The notes beneath the pieces were generated by a model that ran no database searches, was not told the origin of the DNA, and saw only the letters and a list, made by a program, of their open reading frames with translations. 64,000 bases of DNA, taken from assembly GCF_900215515.1 (NCBI RefSeq), contig NZ_OBEI01000003.1, forward strand, positions 62,001-126,000. Reading direction: 5' to 3'. This document shows, piece after piece, positions 8,434 through 21,639 of the stretch. The number at the start of each line of letters is the position of its first letter. The stretch's first letter is position 1. The stretch is from Persephonella hydrogeniphila (GTDB taxonomy: Bacteria > Aquificota > Aquificia > Aquificales > Hydrogenothermaceae). A program made the position numbers and the translations under genes.

Positions 8434-11400
8434 TTTCCTGTCTCAAAGAATTTGTACTGGAATGAGCTTCTTTCCTTAAGCCTTAAACCTACACCATACC
8501 ACCCTCCTATCCTTTCCTCTTCAACCTGTCCTATAGGCTTTGACAGAGCAACAAATATCCTTCTGGTCAGGTTTCTCTTAGCATAAACAGATGCTGAAAT
8601 ACCTGCTGTTGGAGAGTACTGGGGAAGTATATTTATTTCAAAACCGGTATTAAACAGTCCCCTTTCCTCAGCAGGTTTAAAGGGTAAAACAGCGTACAGT
8701 ATTTTACCTACTGTTTTAAAAACAGGCATATTTTCAAGGGCTGAAGGTGTGTCTCTTAGAAGTAGGATAGAAAGAATCTCATCTCTTGATTTTGGAGGGC
8801 TTGAAGAAAAGTTTATCCTCGGTTCGTAAAGGGAGCCTGATAGATCGATAAATATAAAAGTATCAGCTATAGATGTTGATATCCGTGCAGATATATACGG
8901 TTCATTTTTTATAATCTTGATGTTTGCAAAATCTATGTTGTATCTGTTCTTCATAAAATAAATCTCACCGTATATTATGCTGATATCTCCGTCAACAACA
9001 GGAGATGAGGCTGTTCCTTTTACTTTCATGTTAAATTCGGCATAAGCCTTGCCCCATTTCCCGTATAGATACAGAGGTATATAGCTTTCTCCCTTTATAT
9101 CAAGTAAAACCCTTTCAAGATTTTCATTTTTATACCCTGAAGGGATATTGCTTCTTTTACTTTTTAGAAGCTGATTCATATCCTTCTCAAGTTTCACTTT
9201 TCCTGAAACAGATATATCTCCTTTGATCTGGGTATACAGAGATTCTTTTTTTTCGTATGTTTTTATTCTCAAATCAGAGTTAATATTGCCCTGAAATATG
9301 TTCATATACTTAACAGGAAAAAATCTGGTCTGTCCGTATACCGAGAGGAATCTCTTTCTTATATTTCCTGTACCGCTTATTTTTAAAACACTTTCACCAA
9401 GAATGATATCAGGAGATTTTCCATAAATATTTATATTTAAATCACCTTTATACATCTCAATTAGAAACTTTTTAATCTGTATTATTCCGATTGTAAAAGC
9501 TGTTTTCAGTCCTAACTCCTCAGAGCTTATAGTACACTCTATACCATCTGTAACGTTGTCTAATTTCCCGTTGTATCTCAGGTGGTAATTTAGATCTCCA
9601 GAACTATTTACATACTGTGTAATCATAGACAGAAAATTCCTATCTATCTGACCGTCAGATTGAAATCTCAGAGTGTTTTTAGACAGATCATACCTGAGAT
9701 TCTCTAACTTTCCTCTTATAATTCCTGTAAATTCTACTTTGTTTCCTGTCAAAACATTATCTTTCAATTTTAGATGCACAGGAGAGGAATCAAAAAAGTA
9801 GATATAGTTTTTAGAGACTGTAAATTTAGACAGTTTAAAAGAACCTTCTGTTTTACGGATGTTTTTGTAAGGTAGGTTCAGTTTTCCTGAAATGGAGTAG
9901 AAATGGAGATTGATATTCTCAGGTAAAGATACTTTCACAAGTTTACTGCTTAGAGAAAATACAGAACGATCATTTAAATTAGATATACTGTAATCTATAT
10001 CTGCCTGTACTACATTTTTATCTTTTACATACCCCCTTTCAGAAAGTTTACCTTTTATATTTTCAACCTTACCTGAAAAGTTAGACTTTAAATTATTATG
10101 AAAATCCTCCTTTTTGAAAAAAAGTTCAAGCTTTCCCTCTGTGTATTTTTTGTCCAACAGATACGTAAATCGGGAAGAGAGTTTAAAACTGTCAAATATG
10201 TTCAAACCATCTGCGTTTATAACAGAATCCAGTCTGTTTTTCTGAAGGTGGACTTTTCCATTTACATTTTTTATCAGGTAATCTCTGTATCTGAAGTTCT
10301 TTTTTCCAAAAGACAGGAAAAGATCTCTCTCAGAATTAGAAAAAAACCCCTTTAACTGCCCTTTTACAGTATCCTGCGCCATATCAATAGCCGCTTCAAA
10401 TTTGCTCAGGTTGAGTTTTAGATTCCATTTTTTCTTTTCTGCATGGAAATAGGCAAAACCTGTTGTTCTTAAAGGTGTTACATAGCTGAAAATATTAGGA
10501 ATAAAATCCTTCAAAAACTCTTTACCGAAAGATAAATCTGCATTTTTTGCATCAATATTAAGGTCTAATGAAAAAGGAGAAAAGAATACGCCGATATTAC
10601 CGGTTAATCTTTTTTCGGGACTTTTAAACCCAAGTTCCATCTTTTTTATATCACTGAAATATCCAAACTGGTAGTTGTAATTTTTAATCTGTATTTTTCT
10701 GTAGCGAAAACTGTTTGCAACTCCTGATACCTGTATTTTTATGTCTGGGAGGTATCCAGAGTAATAACCATTTCCATCGATAACTCCCCCAAATTTAAAT
10801 TTTTTACCGTAAATCAGACTGTTTAAATTGAGGTTATCAAAAGATACATCCCCCTCTATATAGTTCCTTTTAAAAGTCCCGTTTATAAATCCAAAACCAT
10901 CAGGATTCTTTAGATTTACAGTGTAAGAGCCTGAAATTTCCCTGTTGTCAATTTTTGAGAATATACTACCTTCCCTGTAGTTTATTCCGTACAGATTTAT
11001 ATTTGATAGCTTAAAATCCACAGTTGTTGTTTTATCTTCAAGGTTTACACTGACTGTTCCCTCCGCTGTACCGTCTATATTTTCTGCAAGTTTATTTTTT
11101 ATACCGGCTGTCTCTATCAGGTCTTTTATATAAAAGCTATCAGTTTTTACAGTAAGTTTTTTATTTTTCAGAATATAAGAGAGCCTTATAGATTTTGAGT
11201 AAGCATCTCCTTCTACTTCTATCCTTTTTTTGTGGTAAACCAACCTGTAATTAGAGTTTATCCCATTAACTGTAATCTTGAAAAGCTGCCATTTATCAAT
11301 TTTTCCTTTTCCATCAAACGCAAATCTTTTATCCTTTAAAGATAGATATACATCTCCTTTTGAAGCTATATTTTCGAATAAATTTTTTTTAACAGAAAGT

Positions 11401-12275
11401 TTAGATATAGAAAACTGACTGCTGCCTTTAAGGGTGTTTACTCCCTTAAGTACCACAACTCCTTGGATGTTCTCCCCTGCAGTATTCCTGTATGAAAAGC
11501 CTTTTATACTGTAACGTACTGAGGCAGAGTAAAAGTCTCTAAATCTGCTTATACTGGTTTCTATACGGAAATTTTTTGCATCAAACTCCATGTATTTAAA
11601 GTTTTTACCGTAAAAGCTACCGGAAAAAGCAAAATTACCCTGATAATCAAAGCTGCCTTTTATCTCAACAGGATTGTTATTCAGATATGTAAGGATTTCT
11701 TCAACAACTATCTCATCAGGAGCTATAGAACCTTTGAGTTTTTCGATTTTTGCATGAAGCCCATTAAAATTTATATAAAAAGGTTTTTTTGATCTAAAAA
11801 TATCAAAATTATTAATGAAAGAAAAATCTTTTATAAGAAGTTTTTTTCCATTGGGATAAATTATCTGGGCGTCAAATCTGTCAATGTCAGACTTTACAAA
11901 ATAAATTAAAAAGTAAGATAGATTTAACGGATTTTTTTCTCTCAGTTTGCGTTTTTTTTCTGAAAGTGTATATCTGAGGAATCCTTCTTTTAGTTGTAGA
12001 TTTATAAAAGGTTCATCTCTCTCAATAAAATTTTTTATATTAATGCCTATTTTTAGAGTTTTAAGATCAATAAACAGCCTTTCAGACTGTACTTTTACGT
12101 AACCGCAAACAAGAGAATCTTTCTCCAACCTGCAGTTATCTTCTAATTTTACTCCGAAATTTCTTGCGATTACACCTCTGTTTTCCCAGAGAAAAACAAC
12201 TGTCAGAAGCAGCAGCGAGGCAAACAGAATAAATATAGATAGGACAAAAGCAGTATTAATTATTATCTTTTTCAT
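8391..12275 (-). CDS. tamB: TamB-like translocation/assembly module protein
   Basis: 1294 residues with one N-terminal membrane anchor (residues about 5-27) followed by a very long periplasmic region of short beta-strands. The C-terminal 250 residues match the TamB/DUF490 domain: GTASSPVVDGDISIIYGEIY, then SRDEILSILLLRDT, and a closing barrel-like stretch ending FSFPFDF. TamB-type proteins bridge inner and outer membranes and act in outer-membrane protein assembly or bulk phospholipid transport, so a double membrane is implied. Length is normal for the family. It stands alone on its strand between trpG and a divergent TPR gene; no TamA partner is in the window. Confidence 0.85.
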   Translation of the reverse strand: MKKIIINTAFVLSIFILFASLLLLTVVFLWENRGVIARNFGVKLEDNCRLEKDSLVCGYVKVQSERLFIDLKTLKIGINIKNFIERDEPFINLQLKEGFLRYTLSEKKRKLREKNPLNLSYFLIYFVKSDIDRFDAQIIYPNGKKLLIKDFSFINNFDIFRSKKPFYINFNGLHAKIEKLKGSIAPDEIVVEEILTYLNNNPVEIKGSFDYQGNFAFSGSFYGKNFKYMEFDAKNFRIETSISRFRDFYSASVRYSIKGFSYRNTAGENIQGVVVLKGVNTLKGSSQFSISKLSVKKNLFENIASKGDVYLSLKDKRFAFDGKGKIDKWQLFKITVNGINSNYRLVYHKKRIEVEGDAYSKSIRLSYILKNKKLTVKTDSFYIKDLIETAGIKNKLAENIDGTAEGTVSVNLEDKTTTVDFKLSNINLYGINYREGSIFSKIDNREISGSYTVNLKNPDGFGFINGTFKRNYIEGDVSFDNLNLNSLIYGKKFKFGGVIDGNGYYSGYLPDIKIQVSGVANSFRYRKIQIKNYNYQFGYFSDIKKMELGFKSPEKRLTGNIGVFFSPFSLDLNIDAKNADLSFGKEFLKDFIPNIFSYVTPLRTTGFAYFHAEKKKWNLKLNLSKFEAAIDMAQDTVKGQLKGFFSNSERDLFLSFGKKNFRYRDYLIKNVNGKVHLQKNRLDSVINADGLNIFDSFKLSSRFTYLLDKKYTEGKLELFFKKEDFHNNLKSNFSGKVENIKGKLSERGYVKDKNVVQADIDYSISNLNDRSVFSLSSKLVKVSLPENINLHFYSISGKLNLPYKNIRKTEGSFKLSKFTVSKNYIYFFDSSPVHLKLKDNVLTGNKVEFTGIIRGKLENLRYDLSKNTLRFQSDGQIDRNFLSMITQYVNSSGDLNYHLRYNGKLDNVTDGIECTISSEELGLKTAFTIGIIQIKKFLIEMYKGDLNINIYGKSPDIILGESVLKISGTGNIRKRFLSVYGQTRFFPVKYMNIFQGNINSDLRIKTYEKKESLYTQIKGDISVSGKVKLEKDMNQLLKSKRSNIPSGYKNENLERVLLDIKGESYIPLYLYGKWGKAYAEFNMKVKGTASSPVVDGDISIIYGEIYFMKNRYNIDFANIKIIKNEPYISARISTSIADTFIFIDLSGSLYEPRINFSSSPPKSRDEILSILLLRDTPSALENMPVFKTVGKILYAVLPFKPAEERGLFNTGFEINILPQYSPTAGISASVYAKRNLTRRIFVALSKPIGQVEEERIGGWYGVGLRLKERSSFQYKFFETGNQEFDIVFSFPFDF

Positions 12276-12285
12276 ATTGTTAACT

Positions 12286-12314
12286 TTGAATTATATTAGT
12301 AGTAAAATTATAAC
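12286..12314 (+). promoter_or_regulatory. sigma70-type promoter of the TPR-serS-pgi operon
   Basis: TTGAAT (12286-12291), 17-base spacer, TATAAC (12309-12314), in the 69-base gap between divergent tamB and the TPR gene. The TPR start at 12345 has GGAGGGATTGAGAG upstream. This probably drives TPR, serS and pgi together. Confidence 0.55.
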
Positions 12315-12344
12315 AGCTTTTTGGAGAAATGGAGGGATTGAGAG

Positions 12345-14623
<2,279 letters not shown>

Positions 14624-14632
14624 AGGTTACCT

Positions 14633-15979
14633 ATGATAAAGATAGATTACACAAATGCAATGGCAGAGACCATCGGAGAAAGAGATGGAATATTAAGGGA
14701 GGAACTGCTTTCCTTTAGACATTTTGTTGTTGAGACCCATACATTAATCCAGAAAGAAAAAGAAAGGAAGTTTTATTTTTGCAAGCTTCCATATCAGGAT
14801 ACAACAGAAATAAAAGAGTTTGCAGAGCATATTAGGGAGAATTTTGAGTACTTTGTTGTTATAGGTATAGGAGGATCATCCCTTGGAGCAAAAATGCTTT
14901 TTGAGAGCCTGACAGATCTCAATTACAATATAGAAAAATCACCAAAGTTCTTTTTACTTGAGAATGTAGACCCTGAAAAATTTGATTCGATTCTGAGACA
15001 GATAGATATCAAAAAAACATGTTTTAACGTCGTAACAAAATCAGGTTCAACTGTAGAAACAATAGCAAACTTTTCCATTATACTTTCAATGCTGAAAAAA
15101 GAGCTTGGAGACAGGTACAGAGAACATCTTGTCTTTACTACAGATCCAGAAAAGGGTTTCCTCAGAAAGTTTGGAGCCTCTGAAGGAATAAAAATGTTCG
15201 GTATCCCTCCTAAAGTTGGAGGAAGATTCTCTGTTTTATCTCCTGTAGGTCTTTTACCAGCTGCTGTTTTAGGTATAGATATAGACCAGCTCCTTGCTGG
15301 AGCCAAAAAAATGGATCTTGTATGCTCCATAGAGGAACATGTTGAACATAACCCTGCATATCTGATAGCACTTATCCACTATATAACAAATATGAGGAGA
15401 GGAAAAACTATATCTGTTATGATGCCATATGCTGAAAAGTTAGCATCCTTTGTTGACTGGTACAGACAGCTATGGGCAGAAAGCCTCGGAAAAGATGGAC
15501 TTGGACAGACTCCTGTTAAAGCTATAGGGACGGTAGACCAGCACTCCCAGATTCAGCTTTACAGAGATGGTATAAGGGACAAAATTATAACCTTTATACA
15601 GGTTGATAAAATGAACACAGATTACAGCATACCTGACGAACTTCCTGAAGATATAGCGTATCTCACAGGACATTCATTACATGAGATACTGAATAAAGAA
15701 TTACTGGGAACAAAAGCAGCACTGATAAAAAGCAAAGTCCCCAACATAACAGTGATATTAGACGAGATCAACCCGTACAATATAGGAATGCTTATCTATA
15801 TGTATGAGCTTGCGACAGGTTTTTCAGGATATCTGTACAAGATAAACCCATTTGACCAGCCAGCTGTAGAAGAGGGCAAAAACTTTACGTATGCGCTGAT
15901 GGGAAGAAAGGGCTATGAAGAAAAGTTAGAAGAATTTAAAGAGCTTTACAGGGAAAAATACAGAATAGAAGTCCAGTAG
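14633..15979 (+). CDS. pgi: Glucose-6-phosphate isomerase
   Basis: 448 residues; interconverts glucose 6-phosphate and fructose 6-phosphate. Visible signatures are VIGIGGSSLGAKML, VTKSGSTVETIAN (SIS-type sugar phosphate binding), GGRFSVLSPVG and WYRQLWAESLGK. In an autotroph it would mainly run toward hexose for polysaccharide and LPS precursors. It is the last gene of the TPR-serS-pgi operon and ends 2 bases before the convergent feoB. Confidence 0.96.
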   Translation: MIKIDYTNAMAETIGERDGILREELLSFRHFVVETHTLIQKEKERKFYFCKLPYQDTTEIKEFAEHIRENFEYFVVIGIGGSSLGAKMLFESLTDLNYNIEKSPKFFLLENVDPEKFDSILRQIDIKKTCFNVVTKSGSTVETIANFSIILSMLKKELGDRYREHLVFTTDPEKGFLRKFGASEGIKMFGIPPKVGGRFSVLSPVGLLPAAVLGIDIDQLLAGAKKMDLVCSIEEHVEHNPAYLIALIHYITNMRRGKTISVMMPYAEKLASFVDWYRQLWAESLGKDGLGQTPVKAIGTVDQHSQIQLYRDGIRDKIITFIQVDKMNTDYSIPDELPEDIAYLTGHSLHEILNKELLGTKAALIKSKVPNITVILDEINPYNIGMLIYMYELATGFSGYLYKINPFDQPAVEEGKNFTYALMGRKGYEEKLEEFKELYREKYRIEVQ

Positions 15980-15981
15980 CA

Positions 15982-18141
15982 TCAAAAGAGCATCTTGCCG
16001 ATGTTATAAACAATAAACGTTACTATCCATGCAGATGTAAGATTCAGTCCTATAGATATACCTGTCCATTTCCAGCTATTTAACTCCTGCCGTATAGCGA
16101 AAACCGTAGCCATACATGGTGTGTAAAGGAGTAAAAAAACGAGGAAAGAGAACGCTGTCAGAGGAGTAAAGGCATTTCTTACAGCCTCTATAAGTGATTT
16201 ATCTGTTTCCTCCTCTTCTTCCTGCTGATTTGCAAGACCAAATATATCTAAAACTTTCTTTCCTGCCTCAATATTTGCGTTTAAAAATCCCTTTCCTATC
16301 TCTATAATACCTTCTTTTATATCTATTTTCTCCTCTTCTTCCTCAATCACTTCTCCTACATATATATTACCCATCGTAGATATAACCACCTCTTTAGCCA
16401 CAAAACCTGACATCAGCGCACCGGCAGCCTGCCAGTTCCCAAAACCAAGAGGTTCAAAAACGGGAGCAATAAATTTGCTTATATGCCCAAAAACAGAATC
16501 TTCTGTTTTTTTCACACCAATCGGGAAATGGAGTAGAAACCAGATAACAATTGATGTGGCAAGTATAAAAGTCCCTGCTTCATAAAGGAAAGCCCTTGTC
16601 TTTATCCATGCGTTTTTCATAACAAATCTAAATGTAGGAAGTCTGTATGGAGGAAGCTCGAGTATAAATGGATAAGATTCAGTTTTAAAAAACAGTTTCT
16701 GTAGTATAAACGCTATAATTACAGCAACTGTAACCCCAAGAAGGTAAAGGAACATAATAACGGCTGTTTTATGCTGTGTAAAAAATATAGTTACAAAAAA
16801 TGCATAAACTGTAAGCCTTGCTCCACAGGACATAAAGGGTATCATCAGTACTGTAAGTATTTTTTCTTTTGGATTTTCAAGAGTTCTTGTTGCATAGACA
16901 GCAGGGACATTACATCCAAATCCTATTATCATAGGAATAAACGACTTTCCGCTCAGTCCCAGAACAGACATAAAACGATCCATCAAAAATGCTGCCCTTG
17001 CCATATAACCGCTTCCTTCCAAAAAAGCCATAAATATGTACAGAAAGAATAAAACAGGTACAAAAACAAGGACAAAACCAACTCCCCCAATAACTCCTTC
17101 AGATACAAAAGATCTGAACCAGTCTGAAGCTCCAACAGAAGATAGCCACTGGGAGATAAGGGGAGCTACAAAGTTGCTTAATGTTTCATCTAACCAGTCG
17201 ACATACGGAGAAGAAAGCTCAAATGTAAACTCAAATAAAAGCCACATAAGAACAAAGAATATAGGAAGCCCGAAAACTTTATGGAGAAAAATTTTATCTA
17301 AAAGAAATGTGATATCTACTGTTTTTACAGGATGTTTTTTAACAACCTGCTCATATATACTGATTATTATCGAGTATCTTTCTTCAACTATCAGAGTTAC
17401 AGCATCTTTGTGGTACAGTTTCTGCATATTTTCTCTAAACTGCTGAATAATTCTGTTCAGTTCTTCAGTTATAGGAATATCTATAAAAGATGTATTTCCC
17501 TCTATTAAGGATAGAACAAGATATCTTTTTGGATATAAATCAAGAAGAACAGGCTGGATCTCTTCAATTTTCTTTATTATCTGTCTTATTTCTTCCTCTA
17601 ACTGATCCTCAAAATGGAGAACACATACAGGCTTTTCTTTTTTTTCATAGGTTTCTATCACCGCATCTAAAAGCTCTTTTACTCCCTCATTTTTTACAGC
17701 AGAGGTAGGAACAGCTTTAACACACAAAAGCCTTTCTAACTTCTGATAATCAATCTCTATACCCTTTGCTTTTGCTTCATCCCACATATTCAGTGCAACA
17801 ACAAGAGGAAGTTCCAGTTCAAGCAGTTGAACAGTAAGATAAAGATTTCTTTCAAGATTTGTAGAATCAACTACATCTATTACAACATCTGGTTTTTCTT
17901 TTATAAGAAAATCAACAGCTATTTTCTCTTCAGCTGTATCATTGCTAAGGCTGTAAGTACCTGGAAGGTCTACAAGATGTATTTCATATCCTCTGTACTT
18001 AAATCTTGCTTCTTTTTTCTCGATGGTAACACCAGGCCAGTTACCAACATGCAGATTTGTACCTGCTATAGCATTTATAAGCGTTGTTTTTCCAGTATTA
18101 GGATTTCCTGCAACAGCTACTTTTATTACTTTACTCTCCAT
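15982..18141 (-). CDS. feoB: Ferrous iron transporter FeoB
   Basis: About 719 residues. An N-terminal G domain (VAVAGNPNTGKTTLIN, DLPGTYSLS, ALNMWD, PTSAVKNEG) precedes an inner-membrane permease with two Gate regions (GFGCNVPAVYATR; YTPCMATVFAI) and about ten membrane helices. It imports Fe(II). ATG 18141 is preferred to the TTG at 18153, which lies only a base or two from the GAGG. A Glu-rich insertion (EEEEE ... EEEEE, about residues 590-645) sits between two late helices and is longer than I expect. The gene overlaps feoA by 11 bases. Confidence 0.96.
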   Translation of the reverse strand: MESKVIKVAVAGNPNTGKTTLINAIAGTNLHVGNWPGVTIEKKEARFKYRGYEIHLVDLPGTYSLSNDTAEEKIAVDFLIKEKPDVVIDVVDSTNLERNLYLTVQLLELELPLVVALNMWDEAKAKGIEIDYQKLERLLCVKAVPTSAVKNEGVKELLDAVIETYEKKEKPVCVLHFEDQLEEEIRQIIKKIEEIQPVLLDLYPKRYLVLSLIEGNTSFIDIPITEELNRIIQQFRENMQKLYHKDAVTLIVEERYSIIISIYEQVVKKHPVKTVDITFLLDKIFLHKVFGLPIFFVLMWLLFEFTFELSSPYVDWLDETLSNFVAPLISQWLSSVGASDWFRSFVSEGVIGGVGFVLVFVPVLFFLYIFMAFLEGSGYMARAAFLMDRFMSVLGLSGKSFIPMIIGFGCNVPAVYATRTLENPKEKILTVLMIPFMSCGARLTVYAFFVTIFFTQHKTAVIMFLYLLGVTVAVIIAFILQKLFFKTESYPFILELPPYRLPTFRFVMKNAWIKTRAFLYEAGTFILATSIVIWFLLHFPIGVKKTEDSVFGHISKFIAPVFEPLGFGNWQAAGALMSGFVAKEVVISTMGNIYVGEVIEEEEEKIDIKEGIIEIGKGFLNANIEAGKKVLDIFGLANQQEEEEETDKSLIEAVRNAFTPLTAFSFLVFLLLYTPCMATVFAIRQELNSWKWTGISIGLNLTSAWIVTFIVYNIGKMLF

Positions 18142-18364
18142 TACACTCTTCAACCTCTATATTCTCCGCTTCTGACTTTCTAAGGGCAAAGCAGTAATCT
18201 TTTACTTTTATTTTTACAGGACCTCCGAAAGGAGCATCCTGTACTACCTCTATAATCTGTCCGGGAAATAGGCCTAACTCTAATAGTTTTCTTTTCATCT
18301 CTGGAGGAAAATTAAGCCCTTTTATTTTGCATTTTTTCCCTTTTTCAAGCTCTGATAATTTCAT
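18131..18364 (-). CDS. feoA: FeoA, small partner of FeoB
   Basis: 77 residues with the SH3-like FeoA fold pattern: KLSELEKGKKCKIKGLNFP, then LLELGLFPGQIIEVVQDAPF and GGPVKIKVKDYCFALRKSEA. FeoA is a cytoplasmic accessory protein needed for FeoB-mediated ferrous uptake. It overlaps feoB, so the two are coupled. A TATAAT-like -10 lies on this strand at 18409-18414 but without a good -35, and I see no Fur-type box in the 115 bases upstream. Transcription from the M50 gene upstream on the same strand is also possible. Confidence 0.93.
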   Translation of the reverse strand: MKLSELEKGKKCKIKGLNFPPEMKRKLLELGLFPGQIIEVVQDAPFGGPVKIKVKDYCFALRKSEAENIEVEECNGE

Positions 18365-18479
18365 TTTCCATAACCGATTTTCCTAATTTTAATTTATATT
18401 CAATCTCAATTATAACCTATAAATAAACAAAAACTATGACAATTCTCCCTAAATATCATCTCTCACACAATGACACAAA

Positions 18480-19160
18480 TCAATAGCCCAGTAAAATAGA
18501 AGTAAAAAATAGATAAGGAGGAAGAACCACATACTTAAAAAGTCCGGCTATCATAAGAAGAATAACTATAAAAAAGCCCCACTGCTCAAGGGGTTCAAGT
18601 TTCTGTTCCATCTGGGGAGGCAGAATACTCATTAAAATTCTACCACCATCTAAAGGAGGTATAGGAAGAAGATTAAATATAGCAAGTATTATATTTATGC
18701 TTACAGAGTACTTAAGGAAAATGAGAATAGGAGTAAGAACAGAATCTATAAAACCCCTTCCAACAGTTTCATTTAGTGTAATTAACAACTGTGGAGAAGA
18801 AAGAATCTGATAAAGAATGCCAAATAAAACAGCTGCAACAAAGTTTACACCGGGTCCTGCAAATGCTGTAACAGCCATACCTTTTCTATATCCTAATTTT
18901 TTAAAGTTCCATGCATTAACAGGTATAGGCCTTGCCCATCCAAAGATAAAGGGAAACTTTAGAAGAACCATTAATGCAGGAAGTATTATAGAACCAAGAG
19001 GATCTATATGGGGTATAGGGTTAAAAGTCAGTCTCCCAGCAAGTTTTGGAGTAGGATCTCCAAGTCTATAGGCAACAATTCCATGTCCAAGCTCGTGTAT
19101 TATTACAGCAAATAAAAGGGCCGGCACCATAAAAATAAGGTTCATTATATTAAGTTCCAT
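18480..19160 (-). CDS. Site-2-protease-type M50 membrane metallopeptidase
   Basis: 226 residues, five or six membrane segments. The zinc motif HELGHGIVAYRLGD (HExxH) is in the first helix and the third ligand in NLLPIPPLDGGRIL (LDGG), as in the short, PDZ-less M50 group. Substrate is unknown; family members cut membrane-bound regulators or clear signal remnants. It is 115 bases upstream of feoA on the same strand and divergent from murF. No anti-sigma partner is visible. Confidence 0.88.
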   Translation of the reverse strand: MELNIMNLIFMVPALLFAVIIHELGHGIVAYRLGDPTPKLAGRLTFNPIPHIDPLGSIILPALMVLLKFPFIFGWARPIPVNAWNFKKLGYRKGMAVTAFAGPGVNFVAAVLFGILYQILSSPQLLITLNETVGRGFIDSVLTPILIFLKYSVSINIILAIFNLLPIPPLDGGRILMSILPPQMEQKLEPLEQWGFFIVILLMIAGLFKYVVLPPYLFFTSILLGY

Positions 19161-19219
19161 TTTTTCTCCTGCTGTCGGTACTTTTGAAATTTAGCTGAAT
19201 AATTATAAAATACAATGTT

Positions 19220-20518
19220 ATGGAAATTAAAGAATTATTCAATATTTTTGGTTTAAAAACAGACAGAAAAGAAAAAATAAAGAAATTCAGGATTGACAGC
19301 AGAAAAATACAGAGAGGAGATTTTTTTGTCCCTGTAAAAGGTTCAAAAACAGATGGACATCTATTTATTCAAGACGCTCTAAGAAGAGGTGCCTCAGGAT
19401 TTTTTTCCCAGAAAAAATATGAGCATCCTTCAGTCATACATGTAAAAAGTACCATTGAGGCTTTAATAAAAGTAGGAAAGTATAAAAGGAAAAAACTCTC
19501 TGTATGCATTGGTATAACGGGAACAAGTGGGAAAACGACAACAAAAGAACTTTTAAACTTTGTTCTATCAGACTTTTTCAACACATACTCAACAGAAGGA
19601 AATCTAAATAACGAAATCGGGCATCCTCTGACACTGGCAAACATAACAGAAGATGCTGAAGTAGGGATATTCGAATTAGGAGCAGGAAAAATAGGAGATA
19701 TCAGATACCTCGCCTCCATCTCAAACCCTGAAATCAGAGTTCTTACATCTGTAGGCCACGGCCATACAGAAAAATTCGGTTCTTTTGAGAACGTTATAAA
19801 AGGGAAAGGGGAGATTTTTGAAGGAGGAGAGGTAGGAATACTACCCGTTAATCTAAAAAAATATTACGGTATTCACAAAAAAATTACATTCGGATTTTCA
19901 GAAGAGGCAGACATAAAAATATCAGATACAAAAATTACCGAAACAGGTACGTCTGGCATTATAACGGTAAAAGGAAAAAATTACCCCGTAAATGTTCCTG
20001 TTTATAATCTATCTGTACTTTACAATCTGGGGGCTGTTTTTGGAGTACTGGATTACCTTGGGATAAATCCTGAAAAAGTGGTAGACCGTCTAAAAGAATT
20101 TTCTCTGCCGGAAGGAAGAGGCAAAATCATAAAACATAAAAATCTTACGATTGTAGACGATACATACAATGCTAATCCCCTCTCGGTAGAAAACGCTGTC
20201 AGAACTGTTTCACAGTTAAAAGGCAAAAAGATCATCGTCTTAGGAGATATGTTAGAGTTAGGGAAGTTTTCAGAAAAGCTCCATAGGGAAACAGGAAAAC
20301 TAATAGCCAATTCAGATATAGATATAGCAATATTCTACGGAAAGTATATGAGGTACGCCTACGAAGAAACAAAGAAATTCAAGGAGTCATACTACTATGA
20401 GAACAAAGAAAAAATCGCTGATTTTCTGCTATCCCAGAGAGAAAAGATAACAGTTCTGATCAAAGGCTCAAGGGGTATGAAGATGGAAGATATCGTACAC
20501 ATAGTTGTTGGAGATTGA
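19220..20518 (+). CDS. murF: UDP-N-acetylmuramoyl-tripeptide--D-alanyl-D-alanine ligase
   Basis: 432 residues. Adds D-Ala-D-Ala to the UDP-MurNAc tripeptide in the cytoplasm, the last step of peptidoglycan monomer synthesis. ATP site GITGTSGKTTTKELL, then the Mur ligase segments EGNLNNEIGHPLTLANI, VDDTYNANPLSVENAV and VLGDMLELG, which favour MurF over MurE. It is alone here, not in a dcw cluster. The start has only a weak ribosome site (AATACAATGTT). Confidence 0.93.
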   Translation: MEIKELFNIFGLKTDRKEKIKKFRIDSRKIQRGDFFVPVKGSKTDGHLFIQDALRRGASGFFSQKKYEHPSVIHVKSTIEALIKVGKYKRKKLSVCIGITGTSGKTTTKELLNFVLSDFFNTYSTEGNLNNEIGHPLTLANITEDAEVGIFELGAGKIGDIRYLASISNPEIRVLTSVGHGHTEKFGSFENVIKGKGEIFEGGEVGILPVNLKKYYGIHKKITFGFSEEADIKISDTKITETGTSGIITVKGKNYPVNVPVYNLSVLYNLGAVFGVLDYLGINPEKVVDRLKEFSLPEGRGKIIKHKNLTIVDDTYNANPLSVENAVRTVSQLKGKKIIVLGDMLELGKFSEKLHRETGKLIANSDIDIAIFYGKYMRYAYEETKKFKESYYYENKEKIADFLLSQREKITVLIKGSRGMKMEDIVHIVVGD

Positions 20519-20571
20519 GGTTCATATTTACTGTCTGATACGTTCTTTAAATGTTAAAATATAGTTCTTAA

Positions 20572-21615
<1,044 letters not shown>

Positions 21616-21620
21616 AACAC

Positions 21621-21639
21621 AGGGGCTTTTGCCCCTTTA
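21621..21639. terminator. Hairpin terminator between gap and trpS
   Basis: AGGGGC (21621-21626), TTTT loop, GCCCCT (21631-21636), then TTAA. It lies between the convergent ends of gap and trpS, whose stop is at 21637. The T-run is short, but a GC-rich stem at this position suggests a shared bidirectional terminator. Confidence 0.6.

Noticed and set aside
18365-18479. Fur operator before feoA
   Set aside because: I found only a TATAAT-like -10; no inverted repeat resembling a Fur box is visible.
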